A DNA stretch of 47,815 nucleotides from an uncultured Methylococcaceae bacterium (GCA_903859815.1 CAIOOA010000089.1:1-47815), one strand, 5' to 3'. Shown: positions 34,201-44,322, counted from the first letter of the stretch. Numbers and translations are program-made. Notes: generated from the letters alone by a model not told the origin.

Positions 34201-36472
34201 GGTTAAAGAACGGACAGAGCAACTCGCAAAAGCGTTGGAAAAAATACAAATTAACGAGGAGCGCTTCAGTTACGCTTTGGATGCCACGAATGACGGTATT
34301 TGGGACTGGGATGTCAAAACTAACACCAGTTACTGCAGCCCCACGTATTTCAAAATGCTAGGTTACGAACCCAACGAATTCGGCCATGATACCGAAAGCC
34401 ATTGGATCGGTTTGTTACACCCTGATGACCGGGATAGGGTTGTCGAAACTGCCAAAGAGCGCTTGGAAACGGAGGGAGGGTACGAAATCGAATTCCGCAT
34501 GAGGGCCAAGGATGGTAGCTATAAATGGATACTGAGTCGCGGCAAACGGGTTTCCATGGACGAAAATGGCAATACCCTGCGGGCGGTAGGCACGCATACC
34601 GACATCACCGAGCGTAAACGCTACGAGGCCGAATTGCAGGCGGCGCGGTTTGCCGCCGAAGCCGCCAATCTGGCAAAAAGCACTTTCCTTGCCAATATGA
34701 GCCATGAAATTCGCACACCGATGAATGCCATCCTCGGCTTGACCTATTTATTGCAGCGTGACATCACCGATCCTGCACAAGTGATACGATTAGGCAAGGT
34801 GGCATCCTCGGCCAAACATTTGCTAGGCATCATCAATGACGTGCTCGACTTGTCCAAAATCGAAGCGGATCGCTTGACCCTTGAGACTTCACCGCTGAAT
34901 GTAGTTTCCACCCTCGATCATGCTTACAGCATCATGGTCGAGCGTGCCGAATCGAAGGGTCTAAGCCTAGTCATGGATTTTGATAAGAGACTTACGCATT
35001 TGCCATTGATAGGCGACCCCTTGCGCATCAGCCAGATACTCATCAACTACCTTAGCAACGCGGTGAAGTTCACCGAGCATGGCGGCATAACCCTACGCGT
35101 TTTGTTGATGGCGGAAATGGACGATGCGGTCATGTTGCGCTTTGAAGTGCAGGACACCGGGATAGGCATCACTAAGGAAAGTCAAAAACGGGTATTTGAA
35201 GCCTTCGAACAGGCGCAAAGTTCGACCACGCGCAAATACGGCGGCACCGGGTTGGGGCTTTCCATTTCCAAACGGCTGGCTCTGATGATGGGTGGGGATG
35301 CGGGGGTTGTCAGCATTCCCGATCAAGGCAGCACGTTCTGGTTTACCGCCCGACTGAAACGCGGCGATGTCATGCCGCTTGAAGTGGTTGTCGCCGAAAA
35401 TGTAGGTGTGCGTAAAGGCGCCAGAATATTGTTGGTGGAAGACAACGAGATCAACCAAGAAGTGGCTTTGGAATTGCTCGAAAGCGTTGGGTTGACGGTG
35501 GATGTGGCTATTCACGGAGGAGAGGCCGTGGAAAAGCTACAAAGCGGAAATTACGACTTGATTTTGATGGATATGCAGATGCCGGTGATGGACGGTTTGG
35601 AAGCCACTCGCAGAATCAGGGCCATGGATGCCGGCAAATCCGTCCCCATACTCGCCATGACCGCCAACGCTTTCGCCGAAGACCGCAAGCGTTGCATGGA
35701 TGCCGGCATGAATGGGCATGTGACTAAACCCGTCGAAGCCAAGCTTCTGTTTTCGGCCTTAGCCCGTTGGTTGCCCGGTGACGGCTCGACCATCATTCCG
35801 CCAGCGGTTGAATCGAATATTGAGACAGAATCACTGACAATCACCCTCAACGCCAGTCAGATCAACATGGAAGCTGGGCTAAGATACCTTGGCGGCAAGT
35901 TGCCGGCTTATCGGCGATTGCTGGCTAAGTTTGCTGACCGGCACGGCGACTATGCCATCAAATTGCAAGCCGCACTTGAAGTCAACGACCATGCCACGGC
36001 GGAACGCATCGCCCATTCGCTCAAAGGAATGGCTGCGACACTGGGTGCGAATGGGTTGCGCGAGATTGCCTGCCAATTGGAACACGACATCCGCGATGGT
36101 GCGAGCAATGCCGTGTTGGCTGAGAATGTCGCCATTTTGACTGAAATATTGTCAGAGGTATGCGTGGAGATTCGTGCGATGAAAATCAGCGACGAGACGC
36201 TGAAGCCAACGGAGTCTGATTCTGCACATACTCTGGAATTATTCGCAATGCTGGAATTGCTGCTGGAACAGGATAATATCAAAGCAAGCGGGACATGGCG
36301 CGAGTTGCAACCGCTATTGGTCAAAACTCTCGACAAGGACTTGCTCGCCCGACTGGGGCGGCTGATCGACGATTTTGATTTTCCCCAAGCTTTGATCGTT
36401 TTGCGAGGAATTTTGGCGGACTGGCGCAAATTGGAAACTAATTCGATAAATTTTGCCAAGCTGAAGTCCTGA
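31223..36472 (+). CDS. Giant hybrid sensor kinase with PhnD-like input, multi-PAS, REC and HPt
   Basis: A 1749-residue inner-membrane kinase. In order: signal peptide (1-23); PhnD-like periplasmic binding domain (about 25-300: [20 protein letters not shown]); one membrane helix (about 311-337); PAS (360-480); GAF-like region (485-605); four further PAS domains (610-735, 735-865, 870-985, 1010-1140); HisKA with His near 1161 in [18 protein letters not shown] ATPase ([20 protein letters not shown]); receiver with Asp near 1450 ([13 protein letters not shown]); HPt with His near 1597 ([15 protein letters not shown]). All phosphorelay residues are present. It overlaps the binding-protein gene by four bases (ATGA), so the two act together. 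Ligand unknown. Confidence 0.93.
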   Translation: MNTLLRLLFVFGLIFGASPAHTEQAQTLNIGIVAVHSIKSDNARWQPLAEYLQNKLGNVQVNLQTYHFDGLEKAIQGRKIDIVITNASDYLVYAHRIGLSAPLASVVEQENNLPLYGFGGTILVNASRKDLQTLLDLKGRRIVASSQRSLGGYQAQAYELAKVDIRLPKDAKLTFTGLPQDKCLQALLDGQADAAFVRSGLLEEWQHEGKIAPGTLRVLNLRDLPGYPYATSTPLYPQHPVAAMPQLEEKLAKRVTAALLQLPNDGETAKSIGIYGFTLPYDYEAVRELTRTLHLPPFDKNAPITWEQIWHNYWLTVIALAACAVAILVLLLLLVAYAARLRKSRQESEQNAVGLERERTRLHTLLRTIPDMVWLKDADGVYLFCNPAFEPLCGTDEPNIIGKTDYDFVDKELGDFFRTRDLIAAQANAPTTNEEWLSYHDGSYRGLYQTTKTPIKDANGHLIGVLGVARDITQLREAQVALGERIKEQNCLHAVFRVTEDLGKPPQEMLQAVVELLPPGWFHPEVAAASIEWDGQHYRTANFREPIDQQTSPIQIGGNIRGHVTVAYLDPCPQQQQGPFLEEERILLDSIAERLASTLHRRELEETARKREEIFAAIVSQATDSITLIDAETLRFIEFNDAACEGLGYSREEFSDLTVCDLQGEFEPAIVKQMTSEFLEAGAAQFETLRRHKNGSMRNVHVSLKVIRIQGRDYLANIWVDITERKRAEQALKDREQQLRSLGDNLPNGYVYQYERAASGQSKFHYISGGVEKIHGLTPAQLMEEASLLFAQATPESLRQYREDEAKSAKDLSVFSGVIQLESSDGRPRLLQVQSRPRRLPDGGVVWDGISLDVTEQRLAEAKMKESEEHYRVAIETSTDGYWMVDTDGRLLEVNDAYVRLSGYSREELLGMRIFEIDVHYHPEKMKAQMEHIIENGHVQFESEHWTKDRKKWPLEVNVSYLQGRFFAFIKDLTARKQAELELEQHRRNLEELVKERTEQLAKALEKIQINEERFSYALDATNDGIWDWDVKTNTSYCSPTYFKMLGYEPNEFGHDTESHWIGLLHPDDRDRVVETAKERLETEGGYEIEFRMRAKDGSYKWILSRGKRVSMDENGNTLRAVGTHTDITERKRYEAELQAARFAAEAANLAKSTFLANMSHEIRTPMNAILGLTYLLQRDITDPAQVIRLGKVASSAKHLLGIINDVLDLSKIEADRLTLETSPLNVVSTLDHAYSIMVERAESKGLSLVMDFDKRLTHLPLIGDPLRISQILINYLSNAVKFTEHGGITLRVLLMAEMDDAVMLRFEVQDTGIGITKESQKRVFEAFEQAQSSTTRKYGGTGLGLSISKRLALMMGGDAGVVSIPDQGSTFWFTARLKRGDVMPLEVVVAENVGVRKGARILLVEDNEINQEVALELLESVGLTVDVAIHGGEAVEKLQSGNYDLILMDMQMPVMDGLEATRRIRAMDAGKSVPILAMTANAFAEDRKRCMDAGMNGHVTKPVEAKLLFSALARWLPGDGSTIIPPAVESNIETESLTITLNASQINMEAGLRYLGGKLPAYRRLLAKFADRHGDYAIKLQAALEVNDHATAERIAHSLKGMAATLGANGLREIACQLEHDIRDGASNAVLAENVAILTEILSEVCVEIRAMKISDETLKPTESDSAHTLELFAMLELLLEQDNIKASGTWRELQPLLVKTLDKDLLARLGRLIDDFDFPQALIVLRGILADWRKLETNSINFAKLKS

Positions 36473-36554
36473 GCCGGCGTTGCCCGGCAATAAGTTGAAT
36501 TAAGGAATTTTCCGTTCGCCCTGAGATTCGAAGTGCGGGGTTTTTCGAGATTCT

Positions 36555-37130
36555 CTATTTTGCAGAACAATAATCTCTAAAGGCTTCCGCACTCAACTCA
36601 AAACCCTTTTCAGCCGATAATTCCCATGGCCGCTTACAGGCGTTTTCTTTGGCGCACCAAGAATAGCCAGCCGACGGTATGCAACCGTGTTCGTCGCGGT
36701 CAGAGCCGGGTAGGTTTTGTGGTAGGGGTGTCCTGACCTGCTTCAGCATTAGATTCACTTTGGTCGGGTGTCCGCCGGTGATGACCGGATATACTTTGTC
36801 AGTAGTGAACAGCAGCCGGTCTTCATGAGTCAGGCGGGCGCGGACCGCATAGCGATGTGATGGAACGATCCGCTCAGGTGGGTAGTGGATTTCAAACCGA
36901 TAAGGCGGTTGTCCTGCATCGGCTTTGATGAATTCGCCGAGCTTCTCCTCAGGCGCGTCTGCGCGGGAAACATCCGCCAATACCGCCTCGAATTGTGTGC
37001 CGGGGGGAACCGCAATCCGCTCCCGGTAGAATGCCTCGCCGCTCACCGTGGCGGTTGGTTCCGCCTGTGCGGTGGTCCAAGCTCCAAAGGCCAATGGTAG
37101 CAATGTCAGCGATATTATTGTCAGTTTCAT
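36555..37130 (-). CDS. YbaY-like exported protein
   Basis: A 191-residue protein with a signal peptide ending TAQAEP. The middle (GEAFYRERIAVPPGTQFEAV, then PYRFEIHYPPERIVPSHRYA and LLFTTDKVYPVITGG) is the YbaY/pilotin-like beta domain found in periplasmic and outer-membrane lipoproteins; no lipobox Cys is seen here. A C-terminal Cys-containing part (IPSAGYSWCAKENACKRPWE) is an added small domain with paired cysteines. ATG 37130 (MKLTIIS) fits the signal peptide and has GAGAG upstream; an ATG farther out would overlap the next gene. Confidence 0.8.
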   Translation of the reverse strand: MKLTIISLTLLPLAFGAWTTAQAEPTATVSGEAFYRERIAVPPGTQFEAVLADVSRADAPEEKLGEFIKADAGQPPYRFEIHYPPERIVPSHRYAVRARLTHEDRLLFTTDKVYPVITGGHPTKVNLMLKQVRTPLPQNLPGSDRDEHGCIPSAGYSWCAKENACKRPWELSAEKGFELSAEAFRDYCSAK

Positions 37131-37195
37131 GTTATTTCTCTCACGGTATCGTATAGTGATGATGAATAAAGTTTGTAGCAAGGGTATCACTTGAG

Positions 37196-38068
37196 TCAAG
37201 TGACCCATTCAACTCCTTCGTCGGTTATATAAAAGGATTTTTCAAAGCTTAAGTCAGGTTTTATCCGATAAAGTATACGAACGCCGCCTTTTTTGGTAGG
37301 TTCCTCACCCATATCAAAAAACTCGGTTGCTTGTAAAAGCTCTTTCACTGTCTCGTAGCCAAACCTCTCTTTCAAATTGGCAAATTCTTCTGGAACTTGT
37401 TGACGGATATATTGCTCGGTGCTTTGAAACACCACCCATCCATCGGGTCTTGCCCTTTGCTCCGCCATGTCAAAAAACCATGCAACCAGTTGACTTTGTC
37501 TTACTAATGAAAGCATAAATTCCTTATTACCTTCATCAGATTTAAGAAAACTTAAATACTCACCAATGGCTACGATAAACCCTTTTAAAACATCCAATTC
37601 AGGGAGAATATTGTCTCGTTGCTGGTCTAGGGAGCGCTCAATTTCTTTACCACTTTCTAAAGAATTCATATCCCATTTTGGCAGTAAATTATGGATGAGT
37701 TCATTTCGTTCAGCTACTATCGAAGCCAATTCTGTCTTTCGTTTATTATACCGTTCATCATCGAGTTTTATGGAAAATTTAAACCCTATCCTTATTTCTT
37801 TTAGTTCTGTCAATTCATCAGTAGTTTCATCAGCGTTATTGAATGTGTTTTCGACAAATTGCTTAACTACAGTCCCCATGGTTTGCTTTTTGATAGTTTC
37901 GAAGCTTTTTTCAAAATTAGATTCAAGCTGACTTGCATAACTTGAAAAGTTTCCAACGACTGCTAAATATTTCAGCAAATGTTCCATTTGTTGAAACAGT
38001 ATGACATTCCGACCAATTTTTCGCAGAATTTCGCTTTTGAGTATTTCAATATCTGCATCAATTTCCAT
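37196..38068 (-). CDS. Unknown coiled-coil protein with OST-HTH/LOTUS-like C-terminus
   Basis: A 290-residue soluble protein. Residues 1-200 are helical and charged, with predicted coiled parts (LKSEILRKIGRNVILFQQME). The C-terminus (about 208-275: GWVVFQSTEQYIRQQVPEEF, then RFGYETVKELLQATEFFDM) has the spacing of an OST-HTH/LOTUS winged helix, a domain tied to RNA binding. I recognise no full-length family. Base composition is more AT-rich than the neighbours, suggesting transfer. It lies just upstream of the YbaY-like gene and both run leftward. Confidence 0.75.
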   Translation of the reverse strand: MEIDADIEILKSEILRKIGRNVILFQQMEHLLKYLAVVGNFSSYASQLESNFEKSFETIKKQTMGTVVKQFVENTFNNADETTDELTELKEIRIGFKFSIKLDDERYNKRKTELASIVAERNELIHNLLPKWDMNSLESGKEIERSLDQQRDNILPELDVLKGFIVAIGEYLSFLKSDEGNKEFMLSLVRQSQLVAWFFDMAEQRARPDGWVVFQSTEQYIRQQVPEEFANLKERFGYETVKELLQATEFFDMGEEPTKKGGVRILYRIKPDLSFEKSFYITDEGVEWVT

Positions 38069-38390
38069 AACTCTCCCTCAGGTTTATTCTTTACAATAGC
38101 TATTCTAAGGCCGACTTCAGGCATCTGTAGGCGCATGAATTCGCCCATTCCATAGTTTTATCGCTCAGCTAATGATGGCATCAATCTCTGTCCCCATCGC
38201 GGCATCTTCAAACTGTTCGCTTACAGGGCTAGGTCTGGCGAGTGCTGTTTGCAGATTTTCCCAATCCGAACCTGTCTAATAATAGAGGTTCTATTAAACT
38301 TTCGGTAGTCATTGGATTGTCCAAGGATGATAATAGCGGCGTATCCTTAAACACACACTATTATGAACTCTGGAGTAATCATTTCAAACA

Positions 38391-38777
38391 ATGGAAGACT
38401 ACGACCGCTACCCCAAACTACCCGGCTGGAAATACGAATGCTTCGGTGGGGTCATCCGCGCCACGCCATCCATGCACTCGATTGCCACGACACTGGCAGT
38501 CACTCCAAGAACAAGCGCCAGCCTCTGCGATTTGGTCAGCCCGGATGAAATTCCCCGTGAGGATTTGGTGCGTACATTCATAGCCGCATTCAAAGATTCG
38601 GTCGAATTCTTTAACTGGTCTTTGGTTCAGGTTGAGGAACATGCCAATAAGTGGGTCAATGCACTGCTCGACGGCAAGCGGGGACGAATGCTTGCCATTT
38701 CCCAAGTCGCGGTGGTAGACAATAGTGTGGTAGGGGCTGCATTGTTTCGTGATGAGGATGACATTCCATTTGGATGA
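38391..38777 (+). pseudogene. N-terminal piece of a GNAT-like acetyltransferase
   Basis: The 128 residues (YPKLPGWKYECFGGVIRATP, then VRTFIAAFKDSVEFFNW and GRMLAISQVAVVDNSVVGAA) look like the front part of a GNAT protein, but it ends before the acetyl-CoA binding motif (R/Q-x-x-G-x-G/A). A second reading frame (DDAERKRLQQEIEHWSN) continues for about 28 codons to 38857 and may be a remnant of another gene. Probably broken. The stretch 38069-38390 upstream holds nothing I can name. Confidence 0.5.
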
Positions 38778-38879
38778 TGCCGAACGCAAACGCTTGCAGC
38801 AAGAAATCGAGCATTGGTCCAATGTGATAATCTCCTTGTGGGGTGATGATGTTTAGCATCCCTGCTTTGAATGAGGGAT

Positions 38880-38940
38880 CGTCAAAGCTTGCTTCGCCTG
38901 CCAATGTCAGTTTTGACGCTCCAATCCAAGTACGCTGTCT
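38880..38940. repeat. Degenerate copy of the 5.5-kb interspersed repeat
   Basis: GTCAAAGCTTGCTT and TTTGACGCTCCAATCC recur from the element at 5569-5650, with the central palindrome lost. Confidence 0.6.
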
Positions 38941-38975
38941 AACATCGGATAATAAGAAAAACAATCCTTCTGATA

Positions 38976-40718
38976 ATGAGAACAACAATGACAAAGCTCA
39001 ATTCCAACGAACCCTTGCTCTACCGCATAGCCCCCGGCTTGCCGGCGCTGGTTCACTATCAATGGGGGGAGGATTTTCGCCATGATCTTGTGGCCGGACT
39101 TTCGGTGGCAGCGGTGGCGTTGCCGGTGGCTATCGCCTATGCCCAACTGGCCGGTTTTGAGCCGGTGGTGGGTTTGTATTCTTGCATCCTGCCGTTGGTT
39201 GCTTATGCGGTGTTTGGCACGTCCCGGCAACTGATGGTCAGCGCGGACGCGGCAACTTGCGCGATGATCGCCGCCACCATCGCCCCGCTGGCGGCGGGCA
39301 ACTACGACCATTACTGGTCGCTTTCGGTTACGCTGGCATTTCTCAGCGGCTTGTTCTGCATAGCGGCGAGCTTCTTCCGGCTTGGCGCACTGGCCGATTT
39401 CTTGTCAAAGCCTATTTTGACAGGCTATTTGAATGGCATCGCCATCAGCATATTTTTAGGCCAGATTGGCAAGCTGTGTGGGTTTACTATTGAATCTCGC
39501 GGCATTATTCAACAGTTGCAGGAGATTGTCTCAAAACTTCCGCAAACACAAATCTGGACACTGTCCGTGGGCTTGGGGACATTTGCCGTTTTGATCCTCG
39601 TCAGGCGGTTTTTGCCGCGATTGCCAGAGGCACTAGTGGGGATGATTTTAGCCAGTATTGCCGTCGTTGGTTTGAGCTTGGGCGCAAAAGGTGTTGCCAT
39701 CCTTGGGCCGGTTCCGGCTGGCTTGCCGCCTTTGCGAGTGCCTCAATTTCCTATAGAGTACCTTCCCACGTTGAGTCTTCATGCCGCCGGCTTGTCTCTG
39801 GTGCTATTTTCTAGCGGAATGTTGACCGCACGTAGTTTTGCCTCAAAGAACCATTACGACATTGACGTGGATCGTGAATTCGCCGCGTTTGGTGCGGCCA
39901 ACATCGCCTCGGCCTTGTCGCAAGGGTTTGCGGTGACGGGGGCCGACTCGCGCACGGCCATGGCGAATGCGACGGGCAATCGCACCCAAGTGACTGGCTT
40001 GGTGGCCGCGCTGGCGATTGCCGCCGTGCTGATGTTTTTCACCCACCCCTTGCAATACGCCCCGATCAGCGCCTTGGGGGCGGTGTTGGTGTTCGCCTCG
40101 TTCTCGTTGGTCGATGTGCGTACCCTCCGCTCTATCTGGCACATCGACAAAACGGAAGTCTTCTTGTCGATCATCACGACATTCGGCGTGGTGGCCTTCG
40201 GTGCGATTAATGCCATCTTGGTGGCGGTCATACTGGCCTTGGCGCGTTTCATCCGATTTGTCGCCCGCCCGGCGGATGAGATATTGGGCAAAGTGGAGGG
40301 AATGCATGGACTGCATTCGGTGGATCGTCATCCCGGCGCACAAACATTTCCAGGCTTGATTCTCTACCGGTTTAATAGCCCTATAACTTTTTTCAACTCT
40401 GCCTACTTCAAACAGCGCGTCCTGAGAACCGCCCAAGCCGCTGGACCCGGGCTTAAATGGTTCGTGATTGATGCCATCCCGATCAGCGAGATGGATGTGA
40501 CCGGCTTGTACGCCCTCAGGGATGTCAAAGCCGAGTTGGAAACCAAGGGAATACTGCTGATTTTAGCGGGTCGCCAAACCGAGTACCTCGACTGGTTGCG
40601 CAAGATTAGCCTCTATCGCATTGAGGATTACGAACATTTGTTTTACCCGACCCTACATCAGGCACTTCGGGCTTATCAAACCGAGACGCAAACAGCCGTG
40701 TCGCCGCCGGAGGAATAG
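38976..40718 (+). CDS. SulP-family anion transporter with STAS domain
   Basis: A 580-residue inner-membrane carrier for sulfate, bicarbonate or a similar anion. The N-terminal 420 residues hold the membrane helices with family motifs DLVAGLSVAAVALPVAIAYA, GLYSCILPLVAYAVFGTSRQ and ANIASALSQGFAVTGADSRTA; the last 130 residues are a STAS domain (RFNSPITFFNSAYFKQRVL, IDAIPISEMDVTGLYAL). The substrate cannot be decided from sequence. ATG 38976 is used; ATG 38988 (MTKLNSNEPLL) is equally good. No carbonic anhydrase or cys gene is adjacent. Confidence 0.93.
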   Translation: MRTTMTKLNSNEPLLYRIAPGLPALVHYQWGEDFRHDLVAGLSVAAVALPVAIAYAQLAGFEPVVGLYSCILPLVAYAVFGTSRQLMVSADAATCAMIAATIAPLAAGNYDHYWSLSVTLAFLSGLFCIAASFFRLGALADFLSKPILTGYLNGIAISIFLGQIGKLCGFTIESRGIIQQLQEIVSKLPQTQIWTLSVGLGTFAVLILVRRFLPRLPEALVGMILASIAVVGLSLGAKGVAILGPVPAGLPPLRVPQFPIEYLPTLSLHAAGLSLVLFSSGMLTARSFASKNHYDIDVDREFAAFGAANIASALSQGFAVTGADSRTAMANATGNRTQVTGLVAALAIAAVLMFFTHPLQYAPISALGAVLVFASFSLVDVRTLRSIWHIDKTEVFLSIITTFGVVAFGAINAILVAVILALARFIRFVARPADEILGKVEGMHGLHSVDRHPGAQTFPGLILYRFNSPITFFNSAYFKQRVLRTAQAAGPGLKWFVIDAIPISEMDVTGLYALRDVKAELETKGILLILAGRQTEYLDWLRKISLYRIEDYEHLFYPTLHQALRAYQTETQTAVSPPEE

Positions 40719-40866
40719 GCTATAAAAAAACCCCGCCGAGTTTTAATTTTCAGTTTTGACGGACAAACAGGAATAGGCTGTTTATGAACTTAAGACTTTG
40801 CATTTATAATTCACTTCCCGTTCGCCGATAGCGGCGTGGCGTGCATCTTATCCTGGAGAACATTAC

Positions 40867-41169
40867 ATGAGCAAACGCCTGACCAAGCAAGACCTGATTG
40901 ACGCAGTCAAGACACAGATTGCGGAAAAGCGCCCCGACATCACCAAAACCGACGTGGAAGCCGTTTCCGAAGCACTTTGGGAAACTATCCGCAATGAATT
41001 GGCTGAGGGCAATACCGTCCCCATCACGGGATTTGGAATATTTGAACTGAAGGAAAGCGCAGAGAGGGAAGGGCGCAACCCGCAATCCGGCGAGCCCATC
41101 ACGATTGCGGCATCCAAGTCCGTGCGGTTTAAGCTGGCGGCTCCTTTTAAAGCGCAGTTAAACGGTTAA
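40867..41169 (+). CDS. HU-family DNA-binding protein
   Basis: A 100-residue histone-like protein: SKRLTKQDLIDAVKTQI, then GFGIFELKESAEREGRNPQSG and KSVRFKLAAPFKAQLNG. The arm motif GRNPQTG is GRNPQSG here, and ITGFGIFE is the usual beta-strand before it. It is slightly longer than typical HU (90) with a short N-terminal extension. It binds and bends DNA without strong sequence choice. A hairpin follows at 41203. Confidence 0.93.
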   Translation: MSKRLTKQDLIDAVKTQIAEKRPDITKTDVEAVSEALWETIRNELAEGNTVPITGFGIFELKESAEREGRNPQSGEPITIAASKSVRFKLAAPFKAQLNG

Positions 41170-41202
41170 TTCTGGTTTCAGCGAATTGTATCAAATATAA
41201 AT

Positions 41203-41235
41203 GGCGGGGTTGCAAACCCCGCCGAGTTTCGTTTA
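41203..41235 (+). terminator. Hairpin terminator after HU gene
   Basis: GGCGGGGTT pairs with AACCCCGCC around GCA; the following T tract is weak and interrupted. Confidence 0.6.
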
Positions 41236-41303
41236 ACGTGCCACCCGTTTCCCCACCCATTGACTTTCCTGTGGCATAACCCAAGCGTACCTACAAAACC
41301 GCC

Positions 41304-42578
41304 ATGACCGAACCCACCATCACCTGCCCTAATTGCCAAACTGAAATCCGCCTGACTGAATCGCTGGCCGCTCCGTTGATTGCCGCCACCCGCAAACAAT
41401 ACGAACAGCAACTTTCCAAGAAAGACGCGGACATCGCCAAGCGCGAACAAGGCATTCTTGAACAAGAAAAGCAGATGGAAGAAGTCCGACGCAATCTGCA
41501 AGCCCAAGTGGCCGAGCAAGTTTTCGCCCAATTGCAAACCGAACGCGCCAAACTGATTGAAGCCGAATCGCAAAAAGCCAAACTCGCCGCCGCCGCCGAA
41601 CTGCAACACAAAACCCGCGAACTAGCCGATTTGCAAGAAGTCCTCAAATCCCGCAACGAAAAACTCGCCGAAGCCCAAAACGCCCAAGCCGAATTGCTGA
41701 AGAAACAGCGCGAACTGGATGATGCCAAGCGGGAACTGGAACTGACCGTGGAAAAAAGGGTGCAGGAAAGCCTGGCCGACGTGCGCAACAGCGCCCGAAA
41801 AGAAGCCGAGGAAGGCTTGAAGCTTAAAGTCATGGAAAAGGATCAAACCATCGCCTCCATGCAACAAAAAATCGAAGAACTCAAACAAAAGGCCGAACAA
41901 GGCTCGCAGCAATTGCAAGGTGAAGTGCAGGAATTGGAATTGGAAAATCTGCTGCGGACCAAATTCCCTTTCGATCAAATCGAACCTGTCCCCAAGGGCG
42001 AGTTTGGCGGCGATGCGCTGCAACGGGTGTTCAGCCCCAGCGGACAAGCCAGCGGAACCATCCTGTGGGAAACCAAACGCACCAAAAATTGGAGCGATAC
42101 TTGGCTGACTAAACTAAGGGAAGACCAACGCACTGCCAAAGCCGAATTCTCCGTTCTCGTCAGCCAAACCCTGCCCAAACATATCGAAACCTTCGATGTG
42201 ATTGACGGGGTTTGGGTCGCCAGCCCCCGTGCCGCCTTACCCGTCGCCACCGTCCTGCGCCATACCTTATTGCAAATCCATATCGCCCGACAATCCGCCG
42301 AAGGCCAACATACCAAAACTGAATTGGTATACCAATACCTCACCGGCCCGCGTTTCCGTCAGCGGGTTGAAGCCATCGTCGAAGCCTTCACGACGATGCA
42401 GGAAGACTTGGACAAGGAACGCAAAGCCATCATGAAGCAATGGGCCAAACGCGAAGCGCAGATCGAGCGGGTCATGGGCGCAACGGTGGGCATGTATGGG
42501 GATTTGCAGGGCATCGCGGGGAAGAGTTTGATGGAGATTGAGGGGTTGGGGTTTAACGAAGCCGGACAGGATTTGTAA
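41304..42578 (+). CDS. DUF2130 coiled-coil protein
   Basis: A 424-residue protein. It opens with a zinc-ribbon-like CPNCQTEIRL, runs through a long coiled coil (about 35-215, rich in Glu, Lys, Gln, Ala), and ends with the DUF2130 domain: LENLLRTKFPFDQIEPVPKG, GTILWETKRTKNWSDTWL, KLREDQRTAKAEFSVLVSQ. The last domain resembles a PD-(D/E)xK nuclease fold (WETKRTKNW gives an ExK). Some relatives are linked to mobile elements or defence, but no function is proven. It stands at the border of the accessory island. Confidence 0.9.
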   Translation: MTEPTITCPNCQTEIRLTESLAAPLIAATRKQYEQQLSKKDADIAKREQGILEQEKQMEEVRRNLQAQVAEQVFAQLQTERAKLIEAESQKAKLAAAAELQHKTRELADLQEVLKSRNEKLAEAQNAQAELLKKQRELDDAKRELELTVEKRVQESLADVRNSARKEAEEGLKLKVMEKDQTIASMQQKIEELKQKAEQGSQQLQGEVQELELENLLRTKFPFDQIEPVPKGEFGGDALQRVFSPSGQASGTILWETKRTKNWSDTWLTKLREDQRTAKAEFSVLVSQTLPKHIETFDVIDGVWVASPRAALPVATVLRHTLLQIHIARQSAEGQHTKTELVYQYLTGPRFRQRVEAIVEAFTTMQEDLDKERKAIMKQWAKREAQIERVMGATVGMYGDLQGIAGKSLMEIEGLGFNEAGQDL

Positions 42579-42707
42579 TTCCGTCCATACCTTATTAGTT
42601 TCTTTTAACAACAATGACTTGGATTAAAGGTGGCTTGGTTACACACTTATTTTCAGATTTATTATACATCTTTGTTGGTGTATAATAAAAATTTATGTAT
42701 CAACAAT

Positions 42708-43592
42708 ATGCATCACGGTAAGTGCCATTTATGTCTCAGGGACAAGTATCTGCAACTGAGTCACGTATTGCCAAAATTTATATTCAAATGGTATAAGCAT
42801 AACTCACCATCATATTTGCGCAGTGGGCTTGAACCAAATATGCGAATTCAAGATGGCGAGAAAGAATATCTATTTTGCGAAGAATGCGAGCAGCGGTTTA
42901 GTAAATGGGAAGATAGGTTTGCTCGTGAAGTGTTTCCCAAACTGCAAGATCCAGAAAATGCCAACCCCATAGTAAACTACAAAGAGTGGGCAATTAAATT
43001 CGCAACGTCAGTGTCATTCCGTGTCGCAGTTTTCTCGGAGAAGGAAAACCGTCTAGCACATTTCCCGGATGAACTGAAAGCTGAGACACAAAAAGCCAAA
43101 GAGCAATGGCGAAAGGTACTGCTGGGCGAAATCGAACATCCGGGAAAATACGAACAGCATTTAATGCATCTAGATGTTATTGAAAGCCATATCGTGCCGA
43201 ATCAATCCCGATTCATGAATAGGTATTTTATTGGTGCCACTCATGCCGATATGGTGTGTAGTGACGATACTGCGTTCACATATGCAAAAATGTTTAGGGT
43301 CGTAATTTTCGGGCATATTACCGAACTCAGAAATAAATGGCATGGTACCAGAATAAGTCCCCAATACGGAACCTTCGGAGGTAAAAGTATTGTGGTTCCC
43401 GACTATGTGATTGAGTACATGTCTGGTAAGGCGAATGAGCTTCTTCACGCAGGCGACAAGCTGTCGCAGCGTCAACATGAAGTTATCGAGAAAAATGTTT
43501 TGAATAATGCTAGGCGAATGGTAAGCACTGCAATGTTCAAAGCTTCTATATCCGATAAAATGCTTGCTAAGGGTCAAAAAAATGATACTTAA
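42708..43592 (+). CDS. HNH-like/zinc-ribbon protein, function unknown
   Basis: A 294-residue protein beginning MHHGKCHLCLRDKYLQLSHV, then LPKFIFKWYKHN and FCEECEQRFSKWEDRFA. Two CxxC pairs with an SHVLPKF between them resemble a diverged HNH/zinc-ribbon fold like that of HNH_5 proteins. The rest is unassigned. The gene is AT-rich, with a TATAAT box just upstream at about 42681. Start ATG 42708 is chosen because the motif begins at once; no good ribosome binding site is seen. It may be a nuclease of a restriction or mobile system; this is inference. Confidence 0.7.
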   Translation: MHHGKCHLCLRDKYLQLSHVLPKFIFKWYKHNSPSYLRSGLEPNMRIQDGEKEYLFCEECEQRFSKWEDRFAREVFPKLQDPENANPIVNYKEWAIKFATSVSFRVAVFSEKENRLAHFPDELKAETQKAKEQWRKVLLGEIEHPGKYEQHLMHLDVIESHIVPNQSRFMNRYFIGATHADMVCSDDTAFTYAKMFRVVIFGHITELRNKWHGTRISPQYGTFGGKSIVVPDYVIEYMSGKANELLHAGDKLSQRQHEVIEKNVLNNARRMVSTAMFKASISDKMLAKGQKNDT

Positions 43593-43671
43593 CAAGGAAA
43601 ATTCAGCCGACTCGCCAAAGGTGCGCACGGCTGATTTGCGGCGTTAGGCAAAAATGTAGAAGAACAGTCCG

Positions 43672-43796
43672 TAGGTTGAGTTGAGCTTTCGAAGCCCATC
43701 GTTCGAGAATGATGCCTGTCTGAGCGAAGTCCGAGGGCACCTCCTTTCGTCGGCGCATCTATGACGATAGACTGCAAACTAGATTTTTTAACGATA
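43672..43796. repeat. Interspersed repeat A, copy 1
   Basis: Shares GAAGCCCATC, TGAGCGAAGTC-like and GACTGCAAACTAGATTTTT segments with the copy at 45801-45934, in the same orientation. The two copies lie on either side of the methyltransferase region. Confidence 0.7.
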
Positions 43797-43911
43797 TTTC
43801 TAATAGCAAGCAACCCTCATGACGGACAATCGTCGAATTTGGGCTTGACACGATTATTGTTGAGAAGACCATAAATCATTTAAAATTTGGCTTGTCCCCG
43901 AATCAGTCTAA

Positions 43912-44082
43912 ATTGCAGTTGCAGCCACCCAAGGGATTGACTATCTGCTTACTTGTAACTTCAAACACATCAACAACGCCGAAACAAAAGCGCTCATGGC
44001 CCGTGTCATTGAAGCCGATGGCTGGGCTTGTCCTATTCTCTGCTCACCCGAAGAACTTGGAGGTAACGACTATGAAGAATGA
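43912..44082 (+). pseudogene. C-terminal remnant of a PIN-domain toxin
   Basis: In one frame it reads IAVAATQGIDYLLTCNFKHI and ends CSPEELGGNDYEE, matching the C-terminal part of VapC-like toxins such as the one at 46437 (LHIATAAIGGMDYLLTWNC). The front part is missing; a stop lies directly upstream. Its end overlaps the ATG of the small antitoxin-like gene at 44072. Confidence 0.65.
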
Positions 44083-44183
44083 CCCTATCGTCGATGAAGT
44101 CCGAAACAATGGTCTGGCACTCGCCGCACGATGCAACAATAACATTGAGGCAATCTGCAAAGTGCTTAAAGAAAGAGAGCAAA
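44051..44183 (+). repeat. 133-bp direct repeat, copy 1
   Basis: Nearly identical (I see one mismatch) to 46271-46403. It holds the end of the PIN remnant and the first 37 codons of an antitoxin-like gene. Confidence 0.85.
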
Positions 44184-44242
44184 CATCGGGGCGCAGGGTT
44201 GTCAATCGCGCACCGCGTCGATTGATACCGAAAGGGTCGTAG
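44072..44242 (+). CDS. Small antitoxin-like protein, copy 1
   Basis: A 56-residue protein starting MKNDPIVDEVRNNGLALAAR with a near-perfect GGAGGT before it. Its pattern (DPIVDEVR then a short helix) matches small proteins found beside PIN toxins. After residue 37 it departs from the second copy at 46292. It overlaps the toxin remnant upstream. Confidence 0.65.
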   Translation: MKNDPIVDEVRNNGLALAARCNNNIEAICKVLKEREQTSGRRVVNRAPRRLIPKGS

Positions 44243-44322
44243 ATGGATTGAACTTGCGAAGCCCATCATTCGCGAAAGATGTCTGTTCTGACTTACAACG
44301 AAGAATGAATGCTGGAAATGCT

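Noticed and set aside
39843-40436. Minus-strand frame of 197 codons within the SulP gene
   Set aside because: Arg/His/Gly-rich antisense of a conserved transporter.
41622-42047. Phe/Leu-rich minus-strand frame in the DUF2130 gene
   Set aside because: Antisense of a Gln/Lys/Glu coiled coil gives an artificial hydrophobic protein.
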